From Candidatus Methanomethylophilaceae archaeon (GTDB taxonomy: Archaea; Thermoplasmatota; Thermoplasmata; Methanomassiliicoccales; Methanomethylophilaceae): a stretch of DNA of 36,153 nucleotides. The position numbers and the translations under genes are program-made. Where the stretch lies: the NCBI GenBank assembly GCA_028694055.1, contig JAQUUA010000004.1:1-36153 (forward strand), given 5' to 3'. The notes below the pieces were generated by a model, which searched no databases, was not told where the DNA came from, and saw nothing but the letters and a program-made list of their open reading frames with translations. This document shows positions 1 to 9,379 of the stretch, piece by piece. The stretch's first letter is position 1. The number at the start of each line of letters is the position of its first letter.

Positions 1-1423
1 CTTCGTTGCCGGTGCGGAAGGACTCCGCCAGCGTCTGCATGCGGGTGTCTTCTTCGTCGATGTAGCGGTGCAGGCGCTCCAGGATCTTCTGCTCCTGCAG
101 GAAGTGGGTGTGGGTGTTCCCACGGATGAACTGTCGGTTGTTCATGATGGCGTAATGCAGGGGCAAGGTGGTCTTCACACCCAGTATCACGTACTCGTAG
201 ATGGCGCGGCGCATCCTCTGGATGGCCTCCAGACGGTCTGACCCATAGGAACAGAGCTTGGATATCATGGAGTCGTAGTGGGCAGGGATGGTATATCCCA
301 TGTGCACACCGGAGTCCACACGGATGCCAGGTCCACCGGGGCTGCGGTATCGGAGGATCTTGCCCGGGTCGGCCCGGAAATCGTCCAATGGGTCCTCGGC
401 GTTCACCCGGCATTCGATGGCATGGCCCCGGATGCTGATGTCGTCCTGCTTCAGGGCCAGCGGTTTGCCGGCGGCGATGGCCAGCTGTTGCTTCACCAGG
501 TCCACGCCGGTGACCAGCTCGGTGATGGTGTGCTCCACCTGCAGGCGGGTGTTCATCTCCATGAAGTAATGGTTGCCTTCGGAGAAAAGGAACTCCACTG
601 TGCCGGCATTGCTGTAGCCGACGGTTCGGGCCACGGTCATGGCGGATTCGGTGATGGCTTCCCTGAGCTCATCGGTCATGACAGGGCAGGGGGACTCCTC
701 CACCAGTTTCTGGTAGCGTCTTTGGATGGAGCATTCCCGTTCGAAGAGATGGACCACTTCGCCATCGTTGTCGGCCAGGATCTGCACCTCGATATGCCGC
801 GGGTTGCGGAGATACTTCTCGATGAATATGGTGGCGTCCCCGAAAGCGGAGCCGGCGATACGTATGGCCTTCTCCAAGGCCTCCTCCAGCTCGTCCTCGG
901 AGTTCACTATTTGCATGCCGATCCCGCCCCCACCGGCGCTGGCCTTGGTGATTACAGGATAACCGATCTTCTCTGCCACTTCCCGGGCCTCGTCCAGGTC
1001 CTTGATGCCACCCTCGGTGCCCTCCAGGACCGGCACTCCGGCTTGGCGCATCAGGCGCTTGCTGCCGATCTTGGAGCCCATGGTCTCGATGACTTTGGAT
1101 CGGGGGCCTATGAACACCAGCCCCTCGTCCTCGCAGAGCTTGGCGAACTTGGAGTTCTCGGATAAGAATCCATACCCCGGATGGATGGCCTCCGCTCCCG
1201 CTTTGTGCGCTATCTCCACGATGCGTTCCATGTTGAGATAGCTGGAGGATGCCTTGCCCTCTCCGGCATGGAAGACCTCGTCAGCGTACTTCACGTGCAG
1301 GGCGTTCTTGTCTGGATCGGAGTATATGCCAACGGTCTCGATGCCCAGCTCCCGGCAGGCCCGCATGACGCGAATGGCGATCTCGCCGCGGTTGGCTATC
1401 AGTACCTTGTCGAAGTATGCCAT
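1..1423 (-). CDS. pycA: Biotin carboxylase / pyruvate carboxylase subunit A; runs off the left edge
   Basis: Manual reverse-strand translation from ATG at 1423: [43 protein letters not shown]...[10 protein letters not shown]...[12 protein letters not shown]...[22 protein letters not shown], the biotin carboxylase ATP-grasp signature. Open to base 1, so absent from the ORF track. Confidence 0.95.
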   Translation of the reverse strand, partial: MAYFDKVLIANRGEIAIRVMRACRELGIETVGIYSDPDKNALHVKYADEVFHAGEGKASSSYLNMERIVEIAHKAGAEAIHPGYGFLSENSKFAKLCEDEGLVFIGPRSKVIETMGSKIGSKRLMRQAGVPVLEGTEGGIKDLDEAREVAEKIGYPVITKASAGGGGIGMQIVNSEDELEEALEKAIRIAGSAFGDATIFIEKYLRNPRHIEVQILADNDGEVVHLFERECSIQRRYQKLVEESPCPVMTDELREAITESAMTVARTVGYSNAGTVEFLFSEGNHYFMEMNTRLQVEHTITELVTGVDLVKQQLAIAAGKPLALKQDDISIRGHAIECRVNAEDPLDDFRADPGKILRYRSPGGPGIRVDSGVHMGYTIPAHYDSMISKLCSYGSDRLEAIQRMRRAIYEYVILGVKTTLPLHYAIMNNRQFIRGNTHTHFLQEQKILERLHRYIDEEDTRMQTLAESFRTGNE

Positions 1424-1436
1424 GTGCGGAGCCTCC

Positions 1437-3173
1437 TCAGTCCACCAGCATCATGGTGTCGCCGCTCTGCACCAGGTCCCCGTTGGAAACGAAGATGTCC
1501 CTTACCGTTCCATCCCGAGGGCTGCGGAAAGGGTTCTCCATCTTCATGGCCTCCAATATGACCAAAGTGTCGCCCTTCTTCACCTTGCTTCCGCGCTGTA
1601 CGGGGATCTTGAGTACGATCCCGGTCATGTTGCTCTTGACCCCTCCAGGGAGGTCAGGGGCGGGAGGGGCCTTCTCGGCGCTGCCTTTGGATTCGGAAAC
1701 GGCGCCGTCCACGGAGACGATGCGCACCGAGAACATCTCCCCGTCCACCTCCACTTGCATGGAGGAGGGCATGGCCACGGCGGGAGCCAAGGTGCCGGGT
1801 TTCGGAGGAAGGCATTCACACTTCCTCTCTCCCTTCAGGAAGGATGGGGCCACAGCGGGGTATATGATGTAGCTGAGGACGTCCTCCTCCTTCTTCACGA
1901 AGCCCATGTCCATGGCTTCTTTCTTCATCTTCTCGTAGATGGGTTCCAAGAGGTCAGCGGGACGAACGGTGACCACCTCCGCATCACCGATGATGTGGCG
2001 GCGGATCTGCTCCGAGATGGTTTTAGGGGGTTTCCCGTACAATCCCAGGACATAGTCCTTGACTTCTTTGGTGACATTCATGTACCTCTCTCCGGCCAGC
2101 ACGTTCAGGATGGCTTGGGTTCCTACAATCTGGCTGGTGGGGGTAACCAAGGGTGGGAATCCCAGGTCCTCACGTACCTGGGGTATCTCCAGAAGCACCT
2201 CTTCCAAACGGTCGTAGGCGTCCTGTTCCTTCAATTGGGAGATCATGTTGGATATCATTCCCCCTGGGAGCTGATAGAGCAGCACACCGGAGTCCACTCG
2301 CTCTGAGATGGGGTCCACCAGGCCACCGTACTTCTCTCTGAGCTCCATGCAGAGGCCACGGGGCTTCATCAGCCCGTTCAGGTCGATGCCGGTGTCCCTA
2401 GCGGTCCCCTGCACGGCGGCGATGATGCTCTCCGTGGGCGGCTGGGAGGTGCCGAAGGCGAAGGGAGACATGGCGGTGTCCACGATGTCCACGCCAGCCT
2501 CAATGGCCGCCTGATAGCTCATGGGCGCCAAGCCGCTGGTGGAGTGGGAGTGCAGACATACCATGATGTCCAATTTGTCCTTAATGCCGGAGACGATCTC
2601 CACCGCGGCCTGAGGGGTTATGAGGCCAGCCATGTCCTTGATGGCGATGGAGTCGCATTCCAATGCGTAAAGGTCCTCCGCCATCTTGATGAAAGTGGCA
2701 CTGTCGTGCACCGGGCTGGTGGTGTAGCAAATGGTCCCCTGCAGATGCGCACCGTTGTTATGGACCTCCACCATGGACTTCTTCATGTTCCGGAGGTCGT
2801 TAAGGGCGTCGAATACCCGGAAGATGTCCACTCCGTTGTAGGAGGCGGCAGCCACGAACTTCTCCACCACGTCGTCAGGGTAATGGCGATAGCCAACCAG
2901 GTTCTGACCGCGCAGCAACATCTGGATAGGGGTCTTGTCCAGAACGCTCTTGAGCTTCCTCAGGCGTTCCCAAGGGTCCTCCGCCAGGAATCGCATGCTG
3001 GTGTCGAAGGTTGCCCCTCCCCAGGCCTCCAGGGAGAAGAATCCCCGGGAATCCATGCTCTGGGCGAAGTCCAGCATATCGTCCGTGCGCATGCGGGTAG
3101 CGATCAACGACTGATGGGCATCACGTAGGGTCGTGTCGGTTACCTTTAGTCTGGTCGTGGTTTTAGGGGACAT
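1437..3173 (-). CDS. pycB: Pyruvate carboxylase subunit B (oxaloacetate decarboxylase alpha-like) with C-terminal biotinyl domain
   Basis: [23 protein letters not shown] carboxyltransferase N-terminus and [20 protein letters not shown] biotinylation motif. Start chosen at internal Met ([13 protein letters not shown]), not the ORF-track start 3224. Confidence 0.93.
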   Translation of the reverse strand: MSPKTTTRLKVTDTTLRDAHQSLIATRMRTDDMLDFAQSMDSRGFFSLEAWGGATFDTSMRFLAEDPWERLRKLKSVLDKTPIQMLLRGQNLVGYRHYPDDVVEKFVAAASYNGVDIFRVFDALNDLRNMKKSMVEVHNNGAHLQGTICYTTSPVHDSATFIKMAEDLYALECDSIAIKDMAGLITPQAAVEIVSGIKDKLDIMVCLHSHSTSGLAPMSYQAAIEAGVDIVDTAMSPFAFGTSQPPTESIIAAVQGTARDTGIDLNGLMKPRGLCMELREKYGGLVDPISERVDSGVLLYQLPGGMISNMISQLKEQDAYDRLEEVLLEIPQVREDLGFPPLVTPTSQIVGTQAILNVLAGERYMNVTKEVKDYVLGLYGKPPKTISEQIRRHIIGDAEVVTVRPADLLEPIYEKMKKEAMDMGFVKKEEDVLSYIIYPAVAPSFLKGERKCECLPPKPGTLAPAVAMPSSMQVEVDGEMFSVRIVSVDGAVSESKGSAEKAPPAPDLPGGVKSNMTGIVLKIPVQRGSKVKKGDTLVILEAMKMENPFRSPRDGTVRDIFVSNGDLVQSGDTMMLVD

Positions 3174-3214
3174 GAGAGTGACTCGGTGAGTTGTGAAAAA
3201 AACTGTTTCAGCGT

Positions 3215-3241
3215 AAATCTTCAATACAGTATTAAAGATTT
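3215..3241. promoter_or_regulatory. Near-perfect 27-bp palindrome in the pycB upstream region, candidate operator
   Basis: AAATCTTcAATACaGTATTaAAGATTT: 12 of 13 pairs complementary around an odd centre at 3228. Abuts the ecfT stop codon, about 40 bp upstream of the pycB start. Confidence 0.55.
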
Positions 3242-3873
3242 TAGTAATAAGACAAAATCGCAGTAGTTAACACCAATAACGATGACAAAGCCAGCAGATA
3301 ATCGATTCTTGCGGTGTGGAAGTGCGGCTCTATCTCACCTCCACGAATGTAGCCCCTTACCGTGAGCATCTTCGCCATCTCTTCCGTGCGCCGGAGCTGG
3401 TTCATGACGATATTGGCCGCCAGAGGGAGGATGGAGAACACCGAGAACTTCATCCCCTTCACGGCCATGGCCTGACGCACTTGCTGTATATCCTGCTTGA
3501 TCAATCCCAGGCTCTGCATCCCCATCTCCGCGGTGAGGCCGATATCGAATCCGATCCGCTTCCCCATCAGCCACACTGAGACATCCAGTAGCTCTCCGTC
3601 CTGCCTCTGGCTGTAGGCCCAGGCAGCTATGAGCAGTATGGCTATCATGCGTACCATGTAAGAGAATCCCTCTCCTCCGCTCAGCTCCGACACTAAGGAT
3701 GTGATGGCAATCATCACCATCACCCAGAGGAGTATACGGGGGTGGGGCAAGGCCTTCCAACGCGGTGTGAGCAGGAGCCACCAAGCCAGAGTCGCCAGTG
3801 CCCCATAGAGACTGATGAATGCCCCGGCGGAAAGCACTATGGTGGTCAGGATCCTCAATCTCGCATCCTGCAT
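3241..3873 (-). CDS. ecfT: Energy-coupling factor transporter transmembrane protein EcfT (biotin ECF system)
   Basis: Multi-TM protein; motifs resembling EcfT (LGLIKQDIQQVRQAMAVKG, RRTEEMAKMLTVRGY) and position in a bioY-ecfA-ecfA-ecfT operon. Confidence 0.85.
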   Translation of the reverse strand: MQDARLRILTTIVLSAGAFISLYGALATLAWWLLLTPRWKALPHPRILLWVMVMIAITSLVSELSGGEGFSYMVRMIAILLIAAWAYSQRQDGELLDVSVWLMGKRIGFDIGLTAEMGMQSLGLIKQDIQQVRQAMAVKGMKFSVFSILPLAANIVMNQLRRTEEMAKMLTVRGYIRGGEIEPHFHTARIDYLLALSSLLVLTTAILSYY

Positions 3874-4547
3874 ATGGCCTCCCTGGCGTCCTTATGGGTG
3901 ATGTTCTCCGGTCTGGCCCCCGACTGCAATGTTTGACGAATGTAGGGGGGAGCCCCTTGCCATGCCGCTATGGATCCCGGCACCGTTCCATGATGGATGA
4001 GACGTCCGTATTCCACATGCGACAAGGTATCGACCCGGGGCAAAACCGACCTCTCGTGGGAGAACAACAATGTTATCTTCCCTTTTCGGTCTTCGATGGC
4101 CCGGCAAAGCTGGCTCTTGGCCACGCAGTCCAGGGAGCTGAAGGGTTCGTCGAGGATCAGGAGGTCGGGGTCCCGAGCCAGGACACAGGCTAGATTGAGT
4201 CTCTTCAGGCCGCCCCGGCTGAGATGCAGAGGATCGCTGCCTCTCCGATCATCCAAACCGATTCCAGGAAGCACTTGCTCAGGGTCCAGGCCCCATGAGC
4301 GGACCTCATCATCCAGTCTCGAGGCGGTGATATGGTGCTCTGGGAACTGGAAAGACATCAGCACATCCCCCACTCCTTCCTTGTCCAAGCGACCTTGGTA
4401 AGGAATCAGTGACGCCATGGCCAAGGCCAAGGTGGTCTTGCCGCTCCCCACCTGTCCGCTTATCATGTGCACCCCTGGGCCGAATGAGGCTTGGCAAGCA
4501 ACTTGGAACCCGCCTCTTGCCACAATTATGTCCATCTCCATCCTCAT
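3855..4547 (-). CDS. ECF transporter ATP-binding protein (second copy)
   Basis: Walker A GQVGSGKTT, Walker B LLILDEPFSSLD, H-loop FSHERS; overlaps ecfT by 19 nt. Signature motif degenerate (LSRGG). Confidence 0.87.
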   Translation of the reverse strand: MRMEMDIIVARGGFQVACQASFGPGVHMISGQVGSGKTTLALAMASLIPYQGRLDKEGVGDVLMSFQFPEHHITASRLDDEVRSWGLDPEQVLPGIGLDDRRGSDPLHLSRGGLKRLNLACVLARDPDLLILDEPFSSLDCVAKSQLCRAIEDRKGKITLLFSHERSVLPRVDTLSHVEYGRLIHHGTVPGSIAAWQGAPPYIRQTLQSGARPENITHKDAREAICRMRD

Positions 4548-5212
4548 GGTCCCATCCTCCAGCTGTTTGGATAGAAACAGCTCCCTTCCAGGGCGTGGAA
4601 GACCTCCTGAGGGGGGCCATGCTGGACCACTCTCCCGTTATCCAGGAACAGCACCTCATCCGCTTTCGCTGCCAGATCCATGTCCTGGGTGCAGAAGACA
4701 GTCTGGAATCCGGAATGCAAGATGGAATCAGAAATCAAAGAAGCGCATCTTTCGTCCAGATGGCTGTCCACTTCGTCCAGTATCAGCAGCCTTGGGGGAT
4801 TCACCACCGCCGCGGCATAGGCCACCAGGGCCTTCTCCCCTCCAGAGAGCTCTGCAGTGGCCCTGTCCCATAGATGCAAGGCCCCTAGGGACCGCATGGT
4901 CTCCCGGGCCATGCGCTCAGCCTCTGCTACCGGTACATATGTGAATCGCAAAGAGGAGCATACTTCATCAAACACCCGTGAGAACAGTATGGTGTGGTCT
5001 GGGAACTCTCCCACCCATCCTACCCGCAGCGTCCGAGGCTCTTCCCCGTCCACGGTGATGCTTCCTTCTTTTGGCCGGTCGATGCCTGCCAAGAGTTCCA
5101 GCAGGCTGGTCTTGCCTGCACCGTTCCTCCCGATCAGGGCTACCTTCGGTCCAGCGATGGTCAAGGAAGGTATCTCCAGGAGATGATGTCTGAGTCCCTC
5201 GATATGGATCAT
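4544..5212 (-). CDS. ECF transporter ATP-binding protein (first copy)
   Basis: Walker A GRNGAGKTS, LSGGEKALVAYAAAV, Walker B LLILDEVDSHLD; 4-nt overlap with the next gene. Confidence 0.88.
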   Translation of the reverse strand: MIHIEGLRHHLLEIPSLTIAGPKVALIGRNGAGKTSLLELLAGIDRPKEGSITVDGEEPRTLRVGWVGEFPDHTILFSRVFDEVCSSLRFTYVPVAEAERMARETMRSLGALHLWDRATAELSGGEKALVAYAAAVVNPPRLLILDEVDSHLDERCASLISDSILHSGFQTVFCTQDMDLAAKADEVLFLDNGRVVQHGPPQEVFHALEGSCFYPNSWRMGP

Positions 5213-5724
5213 TCCAACCTCTTTCCGATACGGTAGGCGGCAAAGAGCTTCACTGCGTCACCTGGGATGAACGGGACGGCCCCCAGCAAGAACGATTCCA
5301 GTAAAGGTATGGAAGCCGAGAATGAAAGCCAGGAGACCCCGCAGGCGTATATGGCCAAGGTGGCTAGAATCAGGCCGCCTATCCGTACAGAACGGCTCTC
5401 GCTCTCGTACGATAAGCCGGCCAGAGCAGCTGCCGGGATGAATCCTATCAGGAAACCTCCCGTTGGGCCCAGCAGGACGCCCACTCCCGCCGTGCCGTTA
5501 TGGAACAGAGGCAGGTTCAAGGCTCCTAGGGCCACGTAGAGGAGGACGGGTATGGCGGCATGCTTCCTCATCACCACGCCGGCCAGCAGCACGAAGAAGG
5601 TCTGCAGGGTCAGAGGCACGGGGAAGAACGGGATGGACACCCAGCTTCCTGCCGCGATGAGGGCGATGAACGTGGCGCTATAGGAAAGAAGGCTGGCGCG
5701 GTTCACATTCTCCACGCTCATCAC
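5209..5724 (-). CDS. bioY: Biotin transporter substrate-binding component BioY
   Basis: BioY-like: AAGSWVSIPFFPVPLTLQTFFVLLAGVVM...GALNLPLFHNGTAGVGVLLGPTGGFLIGFIPAA. Confidence 0.93.
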   Translation of the reverse strand: MMSVENVNRASLLSYSATFIALIAAGSWVSIPFFPVPLTLQTFFVLLAGVVMRKHAAIPVLLYVALGALNLPLFHNGTAGVGVLLGPTGGFLIGFIPAAALAGLSYESESRSVRIGGLILATLAIYACGVSWLSFSASIPLLESFLLGAVPFIPGDAVKLFAAYRIGKRLE

Positions 5725-5755
5725 CTATCCGGAAGCCTTCTGAGCCGTGGGGCGT

Positions 5756-6727
5756 CTAGAAGATGTCCCCGGCGAACACTTTCTCGATGACCCCGTTGTC
5801 CTTGCGGACCAAGAGGGCGCCGTGTCTATCGATTCCCACGGCCTCCCCTCGCACCGTCTTCAACAGGGTCTTGACCTGCACACGGCGGTTCAGGGACAGG
5901 CAGATGCTCTTCCACTCCCTCAGGATGGTGTCGTACTCCCCGCTCTCCAGTTGCAGGATGCGCAACTCCAGCTCCTTGAGGACCCTGGCCAGCAGTCGGT
6001 TCCGGTCTATGGTCTCGCCCATCTCGTCCTTCAGGGACACGGCAATGTCCCGCACCTCTTCAGGGAGGTCGGCGATATCGATGTTGGCATCTATGCCCAT
6101 CCCCAGGAGGACGTAGTTCACCTCATCGTCATCCACGGAAATCTCCTGCAGTAACCCTGCCACCTTCTTGGAGCCGATGAAGATGTCGTTAGGCCACTTT
6201 ATGAGGGCGCCGATGTCGTACTCCCTGCGGATGGCACGGGCTATGGCCACAGAGCCAGCCATGGTGACCATGAACAAGCGGTCCACTGGTATCTTGGGCT
6301 TCAAGAGGACCGTGGCCCATATGCCCCCTCGGGGCGAGAACCATTCCCGTCCCATGCGCCCCTGTCCTCCAGTCTGCTCCTCTGCCAGAACAACCAATCC
6401 ATGCAGCTCTTGGGGGTCGCCCTTCTCGGCCATGTCCTTGGCGATGGACAAGGTGGACGGGGTGTTGTCGCGGTAGACGGCCTGATGGCCGATGAAACGG
6501 GTGCGGAGTTGGCGCTTAAGCTCGTATGGCAGGAGAAGGTCGCTACGCCCAATCAGACGGTGGCCTTCGGCAGAGGACTCGATGTCATAACCTAGGCTGG
6601 ACAAGTCCTCAATCAATGCCGCCACCTCGGACGGGTCCACCCCCAGCGTCTCTGCCATCGCCGTGCTGGGGACGGCTTGCTCTGTGCCCTCAAGCATGCC
6701 CAAAGCCTCAAATGCCTTCTCATTCAT
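5756..6727 (-). CDS. birA: Biotin--protein ligase with N-terminal HTH-like domain (possible bifunctional ligase/repressor)
   Basis: Ligase core VLAEEQTGGQGRMGREWFSPRGGIWATVLLKP...IKWPNDIFIGSKKVAGLLQE. N-terminal MNEKAFEALGMLEGTEQAVPSTAMAETLGVDPSEVAALIEDLSSLGYDI looks like a winged HTH. Start at Met13 of the ORF-track protein. Confidence 0.9.
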   Translation of the reverse strand: MNEKAFEALGMLEGTEQAVPSTAMAETLGVDPSEVAALIEDLSSLGYDIESSAEGHRLIGRSDLLLPYELKRQLRTRFIGHQAVYRDNTPSTLSIAKDMAEKGDPQELHGLVVLAEEQTGGQGRMGREWFSPRGGIWATVLLKPKIPVDRLFMVTMAGSVAIARAIRREYDIGALIKWPNDIFIGSKKVAGLLQEISVDDDEVNYVLLGMGIDANIDIADLPEEVRDIAVSLKDEMGETIDRNRLLARVLKELELRILQLESGEYDTILREWKSICLSLNRRVQVKTLLKTVRGEAVGIDRHGALLVRKDNGVIEKVFAGDIF

Positions 6728-6800
6728 CTCAAACACCTTCTTCCCAAGTGGTGAACGGGTCATTCACCGGGGAGCGCAGATGAGGTGAGATCCTCGTTCG

Positions 6801-6850
6801 GATACCAAGTATGCGCCTCATCCGTATCATCCCCGTTTGATACTATGTAT
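6801..6850. promoter_or_regulatory. Cluster of ATAC/GTAT elements upstream of birA
   Basis: ATAC-caa-GTAT (6802-6812), ATAC-tat-GTAT (6840-6850) and a perfect inverted repeat GTATCA-N8-TGATAC (6824-6843). Confidence 0.3.
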
Positions 6851-6942
6851 TAGGTTGTTTATCAGTTTATTGATGTCAATCAGGATTTAATGTCCCAATA
6901 AGGCCAATGGCTCACGGCAACGAAGCAGGGGATGAACATCCC

Positions 6943-8061
6943 TTAGGTGAGGTCGCCGCCACGGCCGTAGAGCTTCATGCGATACAGCTCGCTCCGGAAA
7001 GCCACATCATCGACGTTGTGACGGTCCACACGTATCACCGGAGGGAGCTCCTCCGGGAAGACGTGCAGCATCTCCTTCAGAAGGTAACGGTCCGGGAAAT
7101 CCGTTTTCTCCAAGCTTTCCCGGTCCCAGGCATCCACCAGGTCATAGACTGCCTCCAGTCCTCCGTTGTAGAAGGCAGCGGCCAGAACCGACACCACCAC
7201 GGCATGCGGCGCCATGACGGCTACGTTGGATTCCCTCACCGCATAGGCGTTCCCGTTGAACGACACCGACAACCCGCCGGAGTCCCGTACCAGGTCCATG
7301 GCCTGGAAGTCAGTTATACCTCCGCCCACGTACATGGTTTCGTCCAGATCTATCATGGTCTTGCGGCGGACGTCCAGGACGGAGTAGGCTTTCTCATTGC
7401 CCCCTATAGGGTTCACAGAGCCCACCAGCTCGTGCACGTCCATGGTCAGCATGTAATCCCAGAAGATCTCGTCCAGACGTGTTATTGTGGCTTGGTCGCG
7501 GGAGGAGAAATCGGAAAGCCCCACGGCAGCCGCCGGTATCTCTGGCACCGGCATGGCGGAGATCTCTTCCGCCAGATCGCGTATCTCCTTCTTCTCCAGG
7601 TCGTCCACCTCCACAGAATCCATCTGCATCTGGGTACAGTAGACGTTGCTGAAGGGGAAGTCTATCTCGTCGCATACGGCCATCATATGATGTTCGTAGG
7701 CGTTGGTGATGATGAATGAGGGCATCAAGCTGTTTAGGTAGCGCATGGTCTTGGCGGCACCTTGAACGAGGTCAAGCCTGTCCCGGGAGAACTTGAGTAT
7801 GGAGCTGTCCGTGGCCCCATAGGCGCACAGGAATGGGAGTACGAGCTTCAGGGTGTCGCCCGCTTTGTAGTTCTCTCGGTTGAATACATAGGATTGGATG
7901 TCATCGTAGCGGGATACGATGCTGAAGAGACGGTCCCCGTCAGGGACGAAGCTCTCACAGAGTTGGTAGGCATTGTCGTTGTTGGTCACCAGTCCTCGGC
8001 ATGTGCCAATGAACTGCTTGTTCTCGATTAGACCCAGCTCCTCCAAGGGATTGAACTCCAT
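6943..8061 (-). CDS. COG4030-like / energy-converting hydrogenase A subunit R (EhaR)-like HAD-superfamily protein
   Basis: Resembles EhaR/COG4030 archaeal proteins from memory (LVTNNDNAYQLCESFVPDGDRLFSIVSRYDD...GGGITDFQAMDLVRDSGGLSVSFNGNAYAVRESNVAV, HAD-like C-terminal motif). Confidence 0.65.
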   Translation of the reverse strand: MEFNPLEELGLIENKQFIGTCRGLVTNNDNAYQLCESFVPDGDRLFSIVSRYDDIQSYVFNRENYKAGDTLKLVLPFLCAYGATDSSILKFSRDRLDLVQGAAKTMRYLNSLMPSFIITNAYEHHMMAVCDEIDFPFSNVYCTQMQMDSVEVDDLEKKEIRDLAEEISAMPVPEIPAAAVGLSDFSSRDQATITRLDEIFWDYMLTMDVHELVGSVNPIGGNEKAYSVLDVRRKTMIDLDETMYVGGGITDFQAMDLVRDSGGLSVSFNGNAYAVRESNVAVMAPHAVVVSVLAAAFYNGGLEAVYDLVDAWDRESLEKTDFPDRYLLKEMLHVFPEELPPVIRVDRHNVDDVAFRSELYRMKLYGRGGDLT

Positions 8062-8063
8062 GT

Positions 8064-8894
8064 TCAGAACTCCCCCTCTTCCAAAGAACGGTCGATCTGT
8101 CTGGAAAGGTCGTAAGGCCCATCCAGTTTCCGGTCGCCGGCGTAAAGCGATTGATCCTCGATCCTCACCACTCCCTCGGCGAAGAGTTTGATGCTGTACA
8201 CCACCAGGGGCAGCTCACGGCGGAAACCTTCCGTCCGTATCCTCTTGAACAATGGCTCCTCAGTTCCCTCATTTTCCTTGATGGACTGGAGGGTTTCATT
8301 CTGGAGTTTCTGATCCATGTTCTCCCAGAGCCGATCGAAGCCCGATCCTCGTAGAGGGAAGCGACAGTATGTCAGGGCGGCGCCTCGGTCCCATTCCGGG
8401 GTGCACAGATGCATCATGGTCCCCTGCTCTTCTGCCCCGGACTCTATAAGTTCCCAAATGACCTCCTGCCAGGTGCCTTTTGGACCGTCCGGGAGGGCAG
8501 GATGGAGGTTCATGAGGTCATAGGTCTGGCAAGTCTCATCGTCCACCCAGAGCATGTAACCTGCCAATATCCCCAGGTCGAAATCGTAGGGTTCAAGCAG
8601 GCGGCGCATCTCCTTGCCGTACTCGTTCCTCCAAGATTCCGGGTCGCTGTCCAGGAGTTCAGCTCGGAACTTCTTCCAGGAAAGGGTGACCAACGGTATG
8701 CCATAGGACCGCACCATCTGGAAGAACTCCTCCCTCTGCTCCCGTCGAGGGTTGTCCTCCTCTTGGTTGTCCCAATTACAGAACACGAAGGCCAGCTCCA
8801 CGTCCAATTTGCCTTTGGATTTGTGGTCCATGACCGTGCGCAGCAAATTTCGGGAGCCTGCGCCCCTTCCCGTGGAGAACCAGCCGAGTCTCAT
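8064..8894 (-). CDS. Formyltransferase-family protein (PurN/Fmt-like fold), specific substrate unknown
   Basis: MRLGWFSTGRGAGSRNLL N-terminus; NLHPALP active-site N-x-H-P and TPEWDRGAALTYCRFPL (catalytic Asp-x-Gly) as in GART-type formyltransferases. Stop lies 2 bp before the downstream COG4030-like gene. Confidence 0.7.
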   Translation of the reverse strand: MRLGWFSTGRGAGSRNLLRTVMDHKSKGKLDVELAFVFCNWDNQEEDNPRREQREEFFQMVRSYGIPLVTLSWKKFRAELLDSDPESWRNEYGKEMRRLLEPYDFDLGILAGYMLWVDDETCQTYDLMNLHPALPDGPKGTWQEVIWELIESGAEEQGTMMHLCTPEWDRGAALTYCRFPLRGSGFDRLWENMDQKLQNETLQSIKENEGTEEPLFKRIRTEGFRRELPLVVYSIKLFAEGVVRIEDQSLYAGDRKLDGPYDLSRQIDRSLEEGEF

Positions 8895-8948
8895 CATAGC
8901 CACCCGCCAGAATTATGGTCATCCTACATTAAGATTGTATCTTGCTAC

Positions 8949-9353
8949 TTAGAGGTCGAAGATAACGGTAAGTTCCGGAACCGAGGGGTTCACTCTCAGC
9001 ATATGGTATGTCACAGCCTTGATCTCCGTCCGCAAAGAATGCCGGAGAGGATCTATCCTTTCGCCCTTGGCACGGCAGATGACGCGGTCGTTTTTGAATG
9101 TGACATGGAACTGTTTCAACAACAATGACTCTGCGTCATGCAGATAGAGCAACTCGGAAAGCAGACCGAAAAGGCGCTGCTCATGGTCATCACCATCCGA
9201 TTCCACTTCGAATTCCTCCTGCAGCGACACTTTCTCCAGGTCCGTCATCTGATCGAACATGGCGGAGGCGGCATCCTGGAAGCACTCCTCCAGAGTGGGG
9301 GCGTGACAACGTATCATGAGGTCAGCGGTGTGCTCCACCTTCTCATAGGCCAT
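8949..9353 (-). CDS. Archease
   Basis: MAYEKVEHTADLMIRCHAPTLEECFQDAASAMFDQMTD...AVTYHMLRV, archease signature. Start at internal Met. Confidence 0.93.
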   Translation of the reverse strand: MAYEKVEHTADLMIRCHAPTLEECFQDAASAMFDQMTDLEKVSLQEEFEVESDGDDHEQRLFGLLSELLYLHDAESLLLKQFHVTFKNDRVICRAKGERIDPLRHSLRTEIKAVTYHMLRVNPSVPELTVIFDL

Positions 9354-9379
9354 GACAGGTCGTAGATGCATCCTGCTTA

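Noticed and set aside
278-2306. Large plus-strand ORFs (295 aa at 278-1165; 350 aa at 1254-2306)
   Set aside because: Antisense shadows of pycA and pycB; low-complexity His/Gly/Leu-rich composition, no family motifs.
3316-6595. Plus-strand ORFs over the ECF/birA operon
   Set aside because: Shadow ORFs of well-supported minus-strand genes in high-GC DNA.
6907-9128. Plus-strand ORFs 6907-7719 and 8409-9128
   Set aside because: Antisense to the COG4030-like and formyltransferase-like genes; His/Val/Gly-rich shadow composition, no motifs.
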